A DNA stretch of 64,000 nucleotides. Source: Deinococcus grandis (GTDB taxonomy: Bacteria > Deinococcota > Deinococci > Deinococcales > Deinococcaceae). How positions within the stretch are numbered: position 1 is the first letter of the stretch; every line of letters starts with the position of its first letter. The translations under genes were made by a program, and so were the position numbers. Location: contig NZ_BCMS01000004.1 of the NCBI RefSeq assembly GCF_001485435.1, positions 62,001-126,000 on the forward strand, written 5' to 3'. Shown here piece after piece: positions 33,714 to 41,794 of the stretch. The notes below the pieces were generated by a model that saw only the letters and a list, made by a program, of their open reading frames with translations, was not told the origin of the DNA and did no database searches.

Positions 33714-34498
33714 GCGGCGGGACGGCGGGGACGGCGTTCCCGGCGGGCTTTGAGCAGCGGCTTGGGGCGGCGGGCACGCGGCACCTCGGGTTGCCCCTCG
33801 GGCACGGGGAGCGCCACGACGCGCAGCGGCTCAGCGAGGTTGATGAACGCCCCGCACGTGGGCGTCTTCGCGTTCAGGAGGAGTTCACCGAGGAGCTGCG
33901 CCGCCTGGAGGGCGACGGCCGGATTGATGAACAGGTGCTGACGGGTCAGGGCCTCCGCGGCTGAGCAGCTGGGGCGGTCATCATCCACGCCCGTGTGCAT
34001 GGTGGGGTCGCGGTCCAGGACGTGCGGGAGGCGCGCCGGGCTCTGCCGGACCTGCCCGAGGATGACCTGCCCGGTGGCCGCGTCGTTCCCGCAGTCCAGC
34101 CAGTACTGCGGGGCCTGTGAGCGGAAGGCGGCGTGGATGGCCCGGCGGCTCTGGGCGCTGTCCACGCAACTGATGACGACGTGTGCGCCCTTCACATCCC
34201 CGTCCTGGAGGGTACGGGGGTACGCGTCCCAGCACAGGCCCGCGTACAGGTTGCAGCGCTCGACGAGCACGACGGCCTTATGGCGGCCGATGTCGGCGGG
34301 GGCGAAGTTCTGCCGGGTGAGGTTCGTTTCACTGACCACGTCCGGATCGAAGGCCGTGACGTGCAGGCCGGCGCCGCCGAGGGCGCGGATGGCCTGGTCG
34401 AGTCGGACGAGGTGCGTGAGCATGAGGCTGCCGGTGCCGCCGACGCCCACGAGGATGAGGCGGAGGGGTTCCTTGGGGTCGAAGGTCAGGGTGTGCAT
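33710..34498 (-). CDS. PRTRC system ThiF-family protein
   Basis: 262 residues. Rossmann nucleotide site LILVGVGGTGSLML at the N-terminus, then FDPDVVSETNLTRQNFAPADIGRHKA with the Arg and Lys that E1-like enzymes use for ATP, and ISCVDSAQSRRAI. No zinc Cys pairs and no clear catalytic Cys, so it is an adenylating E1-like protein of reduced form. In PRTRC cassettes its partner and substrate are unknown. Lies between B copy 2 and the small/F copy 3 genes. Confidence 0.88.
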   Translation of the reverse strand: MHTLTFDPKEPLRLILVGVGGTGSLMLTHLVRLDQAIRALGGAGLHVTAFDPDVVSETNLTRQNFAPADIGRHKAVVLVERCNLYAGLCWDAYPRTLQDGDVKGAHVVISCVDSAQSRRAIHAAFRSQAPQYWLDCGNDAATGQVILGQVRQSPARLPHVLDRDPTMHTGVDDDRPSCSAAEALTRQHLFINPAVALQAAQLLGELLLNAKTPTCGAFINLAEPLRVVALPVPEGQPEVPRARRPKPLLKARRERRPRRPAA

Positions 34499-34508
34499 GA
34501 TGGCCGCG

Positions 34509-34528
34509 TGGCCCCCGTCAGGGGGCCA
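34509..34528 (-). promoter_or_regulatory. Start-codon hairpin (8-bp stem)
   Basis: tggccccc/gggggcca, loop GTCA; 10 bases before the ThiF ATG at 34498. Confidence 0.75.
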
Positions 34529-34541
34529 GGACTCTCGGGGT

Positions 34542-35270
34542 TCAGCTCAGGGCCTGGGCGAGGGTCAGTCCGGCGGGCAGGAGCACCTGTTCGGGGAACG
34601 TCCCGGCGGCGAGGGCCGCGTCGAGCAGTTCTTCGTAGCTCTGCCCCCAGTTCATGTACCGGTCGGTGCGGCTGGGCCCGGTAAACACGGACTGGAAAAA
34701 CGCGGTCTCCCAGTCGTCCTGTGAGGCGGGCGTGCAGGCCTCCGGGTAGCGGGTGGTGCCGCGGCACAGCTGCCCGCCGGGGAACATGTTCCAGTACGGG
34801 GCGTGCAGCAGGGGCGTGTCATCCGTGGGGAGCCCGTCCCCGGTGACGGCGTACACCTTGAGCGTACCGGGCGTGGCGACGAAGACCAGACCTGGGTGAG
34901 GGACCGGAATGCCGGACAGGCGCGCGACGCTCCTGGACTGGGCGTACTTCGCGTCGAAGAGCATGGGGCGCAGGCCGGGCGGCCGCCACCAGGCGACGCA
35001 CTGGAGGCCGACCGCGAGGGTCGTGGGGCGGGTGCGCTGCAGGCCCTGACCAGCGAGGAGGCGCGTGAGGTCGGTGACGTCGGCCCGGGTGAGCGCCTGG
35101 GCGGGTCCGAGCGTGCACGCGCCCTCGCCTTGCCGCACGGCGTGCTTGCGCAGGAGGACCTGGCTGCCGTGTTGAGTGGCGCGCTCGTAGATCAGCAGAG
35201 CGAGGGTGGGCAGGAGGGGCTGGGGCATGAGCTCGGCGGGGCTGGGCGGGTACGTGACCTGGAAGGACAT
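34542..35270 (-). CDS. PRTRC system protein B, copy 2
   Basis: 242 residues from the ATG at 35270. PRTRC-B blocks MLFDAKYAQSRSVARLSGI, PHPGLVFVATPGTLKVYAV, HAPYWNMFPGGQLCRGTTRY and FTGPSRTDRYMNWGQSYEEL. Closest by eye to copy 1 at 39862. Sits directly before the ThiF gene. Confidence 0.88.
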   Translation of the reverse strand: MSFQVTYPPSPAELMPQPLLPTLALLIYERATQHGSQVLLRKHAVRQGEGACTLGPAQALTRADVTDLTRLLAGQGLQRTRPTTLAVGLQCVAWWRPPGLRPMLFDAKYAQSRSVARLSGIPVPHPGLVFVATPGTLKVYAVTGDGLPTDDTPLLHAPYWNMFPGGQLCRGTTRYPEACTPASQDDWETAFFQSVFTGPSRTDRYMNWGQSYEELLDAALAAGTFPEQVLLPAGLTLAQALS

Positions 35271-35280
35271 GGGCGTGCAC

Positions 35281-35303
35281 TGGCCCACCGCCAGGGTGGG
35301 CCA
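35281..35303 (-). promoter_or_regulatory. Start-codon hairpin (9-bp stem)
   Basis: tggcccacc/ggtgggcca, loop GCCAG; 10 bases before the ATG at 35270. The stem differs from the CCCCC class by compensatory changes. Confidence 0.75.
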
Positions 35304-35362
35304 GGACTGGGTGCGTGATGGCCAGTGTCCGGACTGTGCGACCCGGACCATGCCCGATGCTC

Positions 35363-35872
35363 TCAGAGACGCGGATCGAACGGCAGGGGCTCGAAGCCCA
35401 GCAGGGTGACGGCCCGGGTGATCTGCGGGTGCCGGGCGTTGATCAGGTAGTTGCTCTGCCCGGGCCCGTACACGCTCAGAGGGAGGATGACCGAGGGGAC
35501 GCGCAGGACTGGGGAGATCTGCTCGTCGAACCACTGGTCGCCGATCACCTGGGTGGCGGGCGTGCCCGGGTGGGCGTTCCAGGTGGGCGGGAGCTGGGTG
35601 ACGTCGAGGTCACTGATGGAGGCCTCGTCGACCTGGAAGCGCACGAAGGCGTGCGGGACGCTTCTCAGGACGGGGCTGTCCACGTGCACGATCACTTCGA
35701 GCATGGCCTGCGCGAGCGTGTCGCTGGCATAGATCAGGCGGCGGTTGGCGACCATGCCGGGGTCGGGGCTGTTCCAGCGGCCGCCGTACAGGGCTGCGCC
35801 GTACCCGTGTTCAGCGAGGTCAGGGTGCTGGGCGTACTGGAGGCGGCTGATGCGGTGCAGGGTCAGGGTCAC
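35363..35872 (-). CDS. RES-domain toxin
   Basis: 169 residues from a GTG that overlaps the antitoxin stop (GTGA). RES motifs: TLHRISRLQYA, GYGAALYGGRWNSPD (Arg/Gly/Trp core with Tyr), LIYASDTLAQAMLEV and the conserved Ser-bearing region near the C-terminus (YGPGQSNYLINARHP). RES toxins degrade NAD+. Second gene of a classic Xre-RES pair inserted between PRTRC modules. Confidence 0.9.
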   Translation of the reverse strand: MTLTLHRISRLQYAQHPDLAEHGYGAALYGGRWNSPDPGMVANRRLIYASDTLAQAMLEVIVHVDSPVLRSVPHAFVRFQVDEASISDLDVTQLPPTWNAHPGTPATQVIGDQWFDEQISPVLRVPSVILPLSVYGPGQSNYLINARHPQITRAVTLLGFEPLPFDPRL

Positions 35873-36315
35873 GTGTAGACGCCGTGTTCCAGGCGGCTGA
35901 GGACGGTCGTGACGTACTCGGCGCCACCGGGCAGCAGGGCGAACTGCAGGGGCGTGTGGTCGCCGAAGGTGGCGCGGGGGGTCATGAGCCAGCGGTGGGC
36001 TTCGGTGACGCTCTGGAAGTAGGCTTCGGCAGCTTCGGTGACGCGGGCGAGGTGGTAGAGCTGGGTGCTGTCGTCGCTGCTGAGGGGTTTGCCCTTGCGG
36101 CGGTAGCTGTGGTACGTGCTCTCGCTGAGGCGGATGAGGTCGAGGGTGTCGGCGAGGGTGAGGCCGAGGTGGCGGGCGAAGCGTTCGAGCGCGGCGGTCT
36201 GGAAGCCCTGGCGGGCGGCGTCGCCGAGTTCGAGGAGGGTGGTGGCCTTGAGGCCGAGCAGGGTCGTGCCGGGGAGCGGGGGGACGGTGCGGGTGGGGGT
36301 GAACGTGTGGGTCAT
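35869..36315 (-). CDS. Xre/MbcA/ParS-type antitoxin (DUF2384)
   Basis: 148 residues from the ATG at 36315, preceded by GGAGG. N-terminal helix-turn-helix-like region (GLTLADTLDLIRLSESTYHSYRRKGKPLS) and C-terminal toxin-binding DUF2384 segment ending LLPGGAEYVTTVLSRLEHGVY. Blocks the RES toxin and represses the promoter just upstream. Confidence 0.9.
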   Translation of the reverse strand: MTHTFTPTRTVPPLPGTTLLGLKATTLLELGDAARQGFQTAALERFARHLGLTLADTLDLIRLSESTYHSYRRKGKPLSSDDSTQLYHLARVTEAAEAYFQSVTEAHRWLMTPRATFGDHTPLQFALLPGGAEYVTTVLSRLEHGVYT

Positions 36316-36364
36316 GGGGGGACCTCCGGGGGTGGGCACAGGCAATGCCCATCTTGCCTGCTTC

Positions 36365-36393
36365 ATTTTAGCAGTTTCAAACTACGGATTGAA
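36365..36393 (-). promoter_or_regulatory. Promoter and operator of the Xre-RES pair
   Basis: Minus strand: TTCAAT (-35), 17-bp spacer, TAAAAT (-10). The palindrome AGTTTcAAACT (36373-36383) lies in the spacer and is the likely antitoxin operator. Confidence 0.65.
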
Positions 36394-36446
36394 GGTCAGC
36401 CGCTCAGCGGTCAGACCTTCCCCGTCCAGCCTGACCCTGGTCCACG

Positions 36447-36505
36447 GGTGGCATCGTGGGGATGCCACCTGGCCACGGTGGAAGGTGGCATCCCCACGGT
36501 GCCAC
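36447..36505. repeat. GGTGGCATC inverted and direct repeats
   Basis: ggtggcatc/gatgccacc hairpin at 36447-36469, then gtggca/tgccac at 36485-36505, which repeats GGTGGCATCC. Lies between the end of F copy 2 and the Xre promoter. May act as terminator or protein site; gatgccacc also occurs at about 23624. Confidence 0.5.
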
Positions 36506-36532
36506 GTGCCCGCGTCGGGCGCTCCCCTGTCA

Positions 36533-37480
36533 TCACGCGCCGCACGATTCTTCCGCCGTGACGAGCGCGTCGTGAATGCGGTTCAGGGCGTTTTCCACGC
36601 GCGGGGCGTGCGTGAGCAGGTCCGCGAGCCGCGCGCGGTCCGCGTCGCAGTCGTGCAGGATCAGGTGCAGGGCCGCGCCGGTCTCCCCGCCCTGCCAGTG
36701 CAGCTCCATCACCTCGTCGAGCACGTCCACCATCGCGCTTGCCCCTTCCTTCAGAGGGCTGTATGCCCGACTGGGCAGGTGGTCGAGCAGACCGCTGCCG
36801 CGCTCCGCTTCCGTCATGGCCGGCAGGGCGCCATGCGCCTCGCGCAGCTCCGGGAGGGCACGCAGGAGAGGCCGCAGGGCCGGGAAGTCCGGGATGAGGA
36901 GCCGCAAGCGCGCCACAGTCTCGTCGAGGCCCGGCACGTCCCGCAGGTACGGCCAGGGCATCTCGTCACGCACCACCCAGGGGTGGGGGATGCCGCTGCG
37001 CCGCGCGAGGCGGATCACGTCCCGCTTCGTCAGGGCTTCCCAGTCCGGGTGCTCCTGGAGGAGGTCCTCGATGACGCGGTCCTCGTGGTGCCACTGCTCG
37101 GCCAACCCATGCGCTTCACGCGGGCCGAACTGCGGGGTGAGGCGCGCGGAGTGCGTTTCGAGCGCAGCAAGGATCCCTGGCAGAACGTGTGGGTCACGCC
37201 GGGCGAGGGCCGCATGCAGGGCGGGCAGGTGCGTGAACCCGTTCGCGCTGGCTTCGACGGTAAGCGTGACCTGGTCCGTGCAGGCGTGCAGGGTTACCTC
37301 GGCATCCTCCAGGGGAGCCAGCAGGTCGAGTTCTGCCTGAAGGGCCCAGGCGCTGCCCGGTTCATCCGGGAGGAGATCCTGGAACAGGGCGCGGAGCACG
37401 TCTGCCGGGTCCTGATGCAGGGCGAGCTGCACGCGGGCGTCCAGGCCACGCAGGTCCGCGTCGAGGATCAGGGGCGTCAC
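36533..37480 (-). CDS. PRTRC system protein F, copy 2
   Basis: About 315 residues from a GTG at 37480. Clear relative of copy 1: VTPLILDADL, RRSGIPHPWVVRDEMPWPYLRDV, LLRALPELREAHGALPA, and a C-terminal HAPRVENALNRI block all match in order. The frame is open upstream, and PAVPRLDGV before the GTG also resembles copy 1, so translation may begin earlier, at a CTG (37510) overlapping the small gene's TGA or through a -1 frameshift. No B or ThiF gene directly follows; the Xre-RES pair is inserted downstream. Confidence 0.75.
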   Translation of the reverse strand: MTPLILDADLRGLDARVQLALHQDPADVLRALFQDLLPDEPGSAWALQAELDLLAPLEDAEVTLHACTDQVTLTVEASANGFTHLPALHAALARRDPHVLPGILAALETHSARLTPQFGPREAHGLAEQWHHEDRVIEDLLQEHPDWEALTKRDVIRLARRSGIPHPWVVRDEMPWPYLRDVPGLDETVARLRLLIPDFPALRPLLRALPELREAHGALPAMTEAERGSGLLDHLPSRAYSPLKEGASAMVDVLDEVMELHWQGGETGAALHLILHDCDADRARLADLLTHAPRVENALNRIHDALVTAEESCGA

Positions 37481-37506
37481 GCCGTCCAGGCGGGGAACGG
37501 CTGGGA

Positions 37507-37695
37507 TCAGGGCAGCAGGGGCGCGAGTGGGCTGCTGTGCGCGGGACTGGCGCCGCTCTGCCTCAGGGTGACGGTCAGGCGTTTCAGGTCGAGGGATTGC
37601 AGGTCGGCCGCTTTGGGCGCGGGAATGACGCGCGTGCCGCTCGGCAGCAGGGCGCGCAGGGTCGGGGTGAAGTCGGGGCATGTGGGCTCCTCCAT
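37507..37695 (-). CDS. Small PRTRC-associated protein, copy 2 (ends PLLP)
   Basis: 62 residues from the ATG at 37695, 10 bases after a hairpin. N-terminal CPDF, middle LQSLDLKRLTVTLR, C-terminal PLAPLLP then TGA. Overlaps the F copy 2 frame. Equivalent to the small genes at 33513 and 41636. Confidence 0.65.
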   Translation of the reverse strand: MEEPTCPDFTPTLRALLPSGTRVIPAPKAADLQSLDLKRLTVTLRQSGASPAHSSPLAPLLP

Positions 37696-37705
37696 GCGCG
37701 CGCGG

Positions 37706-37726
37706 TGGCCCACCCTGGGTGGGCCA
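37706..37726 (-). promoter_or_regulatory. Start-codon hairpin (9-bp stem)
   Basis: tggcccacc/ggtgggcca, loop CTG; 10 bases before the ATG at 37695. First gene after the divergent AbiE-like promoter, so the hairpin is not only intercistronic. Confidence 0.75.
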
Positions 37727-37772
37727 GTCCTGACTGTCCGTCACAGCTGTCTCACTGGATCTGCACGGTATC

Positions 37773-37829
37773 AGTTCACTAAAAATGATATGTTCACCGT
37801 TGTGGTGAACAACAGCTTTAGAGTGAACA
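37773..37829 (+). promoter_or_regulatory. Nested inverted repeats at the AbiE-like start
   Basis: TGTTCACC-N5-GGTGAACA at 37791-37811 covers the ATG at 37790, flanked by AGTTCACT (37773-37780) and AGTGAACA (37822-37829). AbiEi antitoxins bind inverted repeats to repress themselves; this is the candidate operator. TAAAAAT just before the ATG is a possible -10. Confidence 0.65.
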
Positions 37830-38962
37830 TCGCGGCCGATCTCGACGAGCGTCGTGACGCGTTCAACCGTCTGGGGGGAGTCCTAGAGCGCATCCCTGGT
37901 TTCAACCCTATCCGTGCCGACCGGCACACGCCTCACGCCGGGCGACCAGACGGCCACTTCACCTTCAAGGTGGGCCGCAAGGAACATCACGTGCAGTTCA
38001 TCCTGTTGACCCACGGCTACCCGAAGCAGGTCCGGTCGGTCATCCACGAGCTCGAGACGACGCCCCGGCAGGGTCAGACGCCCAGCACCTACACCGTCCT
38101 GGTGGCACCCTGGTTTTCCCCTGAAACGGTCGAGCTCGCCGCCGCGCACGGGTACGGCACGCTCGACCTGAGTGGGAACTACCGCCTGCACTTCGGGCCC
38201 GTCTTCCTGGAACGGGTCGGTGAGGCCGCCAGCCCGGGTGTCCGGCGCCAGGCCGCGTCCCTGTTCGCTCCCAAATCAGCCCGGATTCTCCGGGCCCTCC
38301 TGGCCGTGCCTGAGACGGACTGGAAGGTCAGTGAGCTGGTCGCTCTCACCGGCGTCAGCCAGGGGCTGGTCAGCCGCGTCCGCACAGAGCTGGTGCAGCG
38401 CGGCTGGGCCGAGGCGAGTGGTAGCGGTGTCCGCATCTCTGCCGCCGAAGAGCTCATCCGGTCCTGGGCGGCCGTTCATCAGGACACCCCGGACTACACC
38501 TGGTCCGGGTACACCCTCCTGCACGGCTCACGACTGAACGAGGCCGTCCTGAACATCATGAGCACCCCGGTCACGGGACAGCATACGCTCCTGTCCGGCC
38601 CGTCCGCCGCGCAGTGGCTGGCCCCCTACCTCCGGGACGAGCGGCAGTATTTTCAGGTCACCCCGCAGGGATTCGACCGGCTGTACGGCGCCCTGGATCT
38701 GGAATCGGAACCCAGCGGCAACGTGGTGATTCGGCGCACCGACGATGAGGGTCTGTTCCTGGACCGCATCCAGGTGGCGCCGGGCTACTGGCTGACCAGT
38801 CCCGTGCAGACCTACGTCGACCTTCACCGGGAGGGGGAGCGGGGACAGGAAGCCGCCGAGCATCTCCTGCGGACGTACCTCCAGCCCGTATGGTCGGGGA
38901 ACGTGGCAGCAGCCGACGTGCCCCTGCGGGCTCAACTCTCTCGCTACCGGAGTGCCCTGTGA
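37790..38962 (+). CDS. AbiEi-like antitoxin/regulator
   Basis: 390 residues. N-terminal alpha/beta part ending at about 150 (TVLVAPWFSPETVELAAAHGYGTLDLSGNYRL), then a winged helix (LLAVPETDWKVSELVALTGVSQGLVSRVRTELVQRGW) and a C-terminal domain. This is the arrangement of type IV antitoxins that repress their own promoter and sit before a nucleotidyltransferase. Its stop overlaps the next gene's GTG. Inserted on the plus strand between two PRTRC modules. Confidence 0.75.
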   Translation: MFTVVVNNSFRVNIAADLDERRDAFNRLGGVLERIPGFNPIRADRHTPHAGRPDGHFTFKVGRKEHHVQFILLTHGYPKQVRSVIHELETTPRQGQTPSTYTVLVAPWFSPETVELAAAHGYGTLDLSGNYRLHFGPVFLERVGEAASPGVRRQAASLFAPKSARILRALLAVPETDWKVSELVALTGVSQGLVSRVRTELVQRGWAEASGSGVRISAAEELIRSWAAVHQDTPDYTWSGYTLLHGSRLNEAVLNIMSTPVTGQHTLLSGPSAAQWLAPYLRDERQYFQVTPQGFDRLYGALDLESEPSGNVVIRRTDDEGLFLDRIQVAPGYWLTSPVQTYVDLHREGERGQEAAEHLLRTYLQPVWSGNVAAADVPLRAQLSRYRSAL

Positions 38963-39855
38963 CCGGGCCGGGCGACGCCCTGACCTACACCGAACGCGGC
39001 GGCGAAGCGACCCGCCGGGTCCTGATCGAGCTGGCTCATGTTCTGGGGGCCTACCGGGACCGCCTGGTGGTGATCGGCGGCATCGTCCCGACCCTGCTGA
39101 TCGACGCGCCGGACACGCCGCACGTGGGTACCCTCGACATCGACCTCACCCTGGACGCACACGGTCTGCGCGAAGACCAGGAGTACGCCCGGATCATCAC
39201 CCTGCTGGAAGCGCAGCACTATGTCCGCAGTGGCCAGGACGGCGGCGCGGACCTCAGGGCGTTTCAACTGCAGCGCACCGTGGATCTCGCCGACGGGGGC
39301 CCGGTCATTCCCGTGGTGATCGATCTGCTGATGCCCAGGGGCCTCAAATTGAAGAAGAACCGACCGCCTGTCACCCCCGGCCTGCGCGTGCAGGAGATCG
39401 ACGGTGGGGCCCTGGCCCTGCGCCACACGGTCACTCACGTCCTGAGCGGCCGGACGCCGGATAACTGGGAAAATTCAGCGCAGCTGAGGGTGGTGTCGCT
39501 CCCGGCCTTCCTCGCGCTGAAAGGAGACGCCCTGAAGAACAGGGTTAAACAGAAGGACGCGTACGACGTGTACTACGTGATCCGGAACTCCGCGCACGGT
39601 CCGGCTGCCCTGGCTGAAGAATGCCGACCTCTGCTGAGTGACCCGTTCGCGGCGGCGGCCTATCAGGAGATTGCCGAGAAGTTCAGGAGTGCCGCCGCGT
39701 ACGGACCTGGCACGGTGGGCACCTTCCTGCAAGGTCGACTGCCGCCTGGGTTGACCGTGGAGCAGCTCCGGACGGACGCCTTCCGGCAGGTGGCAGCCTG
39801 GGCCAAAGCGCTGGGCCTGCCACCGCAATTATGGTCCGGCCCAGACGACCGCTGA
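38959..39855 (+). CDS. Nucleotidyltransferase toxin-like protein (AbiEii-like)
   Basis: 298 residues from a GTG overlapping the upstream stop (GTGA). Minimal nucleotidyltransferase signature: VVIGGIVPTLLID, then HVGTLDIDLTLD (DxD metal pair), a third acidic region in VIPVVIDLLM, and FLALKGDALKNRVKQKDAYDVYYVI, the Lys/Asp block of AbiEii enzymes. Such toxins add nucleotides to tRNA acceptor ends and stop translation. With the antitoxin it forms a type IV toxin-antitoxin or abortive-infection pair. Confidence 0.82.
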   Translation: MTGPGDALTYTERGGEATRRVLIELAHVLGAYRDRLVVIGGIVPTLLIDAPDTPHVGTLDIDLTLDAHGLREDQEYARIITLLEAQHYVRSGQDGGADLRAFQLQRTVDLADGGPVIPVVIDLLMPRGLKLKKNRPPVTPGLRVQEIDGGALALRHTVTHVLSGRTPDNWENSAQLRVVSLPAFLALKGDALKNRVKQKDAYDVYYVIRNSAHGPAALAEECRPLLSDPFAAAAYQEIAEKFRSAAAYGPGTVGTFLQGRLPPGLTVEQLRTDAFRQVAAWAKALGLPPQLWSGPDDR

Positions 39856-39861
39856 ACCCTG

Positions 39862-40572
39862 TCATGCCAGCCCCGCCAGGGTCTTCCCGGCGTCCAGCAG
39901 CACACGGTCCGGGAAGGCTCCCCGGGCCCTGGCCTCGTCGAGCAGTTCCTCGTAGCTCTTGCCCCAATTCATGTACCGGTCGGTGCGGCTGGGTCCGGTG
40001 AAGACCGACTGGAAGAACGCCGTTTCCCACGCGTCCTGCGTGTCTGGCGTGCAGGCCTCCGGGTAGCGGGTGGTGCCACGGCACACCTGGGCGGAACTGA
40101 ACATGTTCCAGTACGGCGCGTGGCACAGGGCCGTGGACGGGGTGGGGCGCTGATCGCCACGTACGGCGTACACGGTCAGCGTGCCGGGCGAGGCGATGAA
40201 CACCAGGCCGGGGTGCGGGACGGGCTGGCCGCTGAGGCGCGCGACGGAGCGGGCCGCGTCGTACTTCGCGTCGAACAGCAGGGGCCGCGTGTGGGGCGGC
40301 ACCCACCAGCACACGCAGTGCACGCCGGTCGCCAGGGTCGTCGGCACCGTGAACGTCAACCCCGTCCCGGCGGTGAAGTCCACGAGGCGCTGCTGATCCT
40401 CTCTACTGAGGAGCTGGCCCGGCCCGAGCACGTAGCCCTGCGGGGTGTCGTGCACGGGGTGCTTGAGGATCGCGGCGCGTTGGTGGCCGCCGTACAGCAG
40501 CAGGGCCATCTCCGGGGCGAGGGGGGTGGGGGTGCGCCGCTCCGGGGCTGGGGTGAGGAACACGTTGACCAT
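39862..40572 (-). CDS. PRTRC system protein B, copy 1
   Basis: 236 residues from the ATG at 40572. Blocks LLFDAKYDAARSVARLSGQ, PHPGLVFIASPGTLTVYAV, HAPYWNMFSSAQVCRGTTRY and FTGPSRTDRYMNWGKSYEEL. This copy keeps the standard cassette position after F. Three B copies share conserved Cys in QVCRG/QLCRG and the tyrosine-rich C-terminal block. Confidence 0.9.
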   Translation of the reverse strand: MVNVFLTPAPERRTPTPLAPEMALLLYGGHQRAAILKHPVHDTPQGYVLGPGQLLSREDQQRLVDFTAGTGLTFTVPTTLATGVHCVCWWVPPHTRPLLFDAKYDAARSVARLSGQPVPHPGLVFIASPGTLTVYAVRGDQRPTPSTALCHAPYWNMFSSAQVCRGTTRYPEACTPDTQDAWETAFFQSVFTGPSRTDRYMNWGKSYEELLDEARARGAFPDRVLLDAGKTLAGLA

Positions 40573-40582
40573 GCCCTTCCGT

Positions 40583-40604
40583 TGGCCCACCCCGGGGTGG
40601 GCCA
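40583..40604 (-). promoter_or_regulatory. Start-codon hairpin (9-bp stem)
   Basis: tggcccacc/ggtgggcca, loop CCGG; 10 bases before the ATG at 40572. Confidence 0.75.
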
Positions 40605-40610
40605 CGCCTG

Positions 40611-41603
40611 TCAGGTCCGCTTCGGGGCGGGGAGGCTGCGGTTGGCAAGATCGAGCACGCCGACGCACTTCGCGGACAGCTCGGCGATCCTGGGCGCGTG
40701 CTGGAGGTACGCCGCGAGCCGGTCGTGCCCCTCACCGTCCCGGCCAACCTGCACGCACCACTGGGGGCTGACGTTCCCGCACTCCCAGTGGTTCTGAAGG
40801 AACTCGTTCACCGTGTCCAGGCTCAGGTCGTCGTCCCCACCCGTGATGGTCAGGAACGTGTGCGGGATGGGGTCGTGGAAGAGATCGCTCCACTCGTCAT
40901 CAGTGGGGGGCAGGAACGCGTCGTCTGCGGCGTGCAACTCCGGGAGAAGTGTCAGGAGCGGGCCGAGGGCGGGGACACGGGGCAGGACCTGCTCCAGGCG
41001 TGCCAGGGTGTCCTCCAGGTTCAGCAGATCCCGGAAGTAAGGCCAGGGCAGCGCGTCCTGCACCTGCTGCCCGTGTGGAATGCCAAGTCGCCGCGCGGCC
41101 CGAACGGCGTCCCGTTCCGTGAGGACCAGATCCGGCCGTTCAAAGCGCTCTAGCAGCGTGTACTCCGCCAGGGCGTCCGTGTTGAAGTGCTGCTGGCAGA
41201 CGAGCGACGCTCCATGCGGGCCCACGATGGGCGTGACCCGACTTGACCCGACTTCCAGTGCAAAGAGAAGGCCTGGGAGCAGATGTCGGTCCACGGGCCA
41301 CAGGGCGGCGTGCAGGCGGTGCAGGTCAATCGTGCACGACACATCTGTCTCCCCCCGGAAGTGCAGGTGGCCGCGTTCGTTCTGCACACTCAGCGTCCAG
41401 CCGTCCGTGCGCAGGGTCGTGTTCAGCGCGCGCTGGAGGCGCTGGTCGAGCGTCCCGTCCGGCCCGGGGTCCGGGAGGACCGTGCCCAGGAGGGGCGTCA
41501 CAAGCGGGACGGGATCGTTGCGCTTGCCTTCTTCGTACATCCGCTCGGCGGCGTCCAGGTCCGCTTGAAGCACAAGGGGCCGCACGCCGGCCAGGGAGGG
41601 CAC
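40611..41603 (-). CDS. PRTRC system protein F, copy 1
   Basis: About 330 residues from a GTG at 41603; the frame is open to 41774 but that part overlaps a small gene in another frame. Matches copy 2 across VRPLVLQADL, RRLGIPHGQQVQDALPWPYFRDL, LLTLLPELHAADDAFLP and HAPRIAELSAK. Mostly helical with a beta-rich first third. Function unknown. Lies between C and B of the cassette, the usual PRTRC order. Confidence 0.8.
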   Translation of the reverse strand: MPSLAGVRPLVLQADLDAAERMYEEGKRNDPVPLVTPLLGTVLPDPGPDGTLDQRLQRALNTTLRTDGWTLSVQNERGHLHFRGETDVSCTIDLHRLHAALWPVDRHLLPGLLFALEVGSSRVTPIVGPHGASLVCQQHFNTDALAEYTLLERFERPDLVLTERDAVRAARRLGIPHGQQVQDALPWPYFRDLLNLEDTLARLEQVLPRVPALGPLLTLLPELHAADDAFLPPTDDEWSDLFHDPIPHTFLTITGGDDDLSLDTVNEFLQNHWECGNVSPQWCVQVGRDGEGHDRLAAYLQHAPRIAELSAKCVGVLDLANRSLPAPKRT

Positions 41604-41635
41604 GGCGCGCGGCAGGACTGGACTCGGCTGGTCGG

Positions 41636-41794
41636 CTACGGCAGCAGGGGCACCTGGGCGGGTCTCGGCTCGGGCGCGCCCCGCGTGGTTTTCAGGGCGC
41701 GGCGCAGGGCGTCCAGCGCCCCGGACGCCCCCTGCCTGGGCACGTCCAGCACGAGCGGCGTACGGGGCGGGCACGGGTCAGCCTTTCCGGCCAT
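41636..41794 (-). CDS. Small PRTRC-associated protein, copy 1 (ends PLLP)
   Basis: 52 residues, too short for most gene callers. ATG at 41794 lies inside the end of the C gene. Sequence runs MAGKADPCPPRTPLVLDV, then ALDALRRALKTTR and QVPLLP before TAG. N-terminal CP, the ALxxAL...TR helix and the PLLP end match copies at 37507 and 33513. It overlaps the upstream part of the F copy 1 frame. Confidence 0.55.
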   Translation of the reverse strand: MAGKADPCPPRTPLVLDVPRQGASGALDALRRALKTTRGAPEPRPAQVPLLP

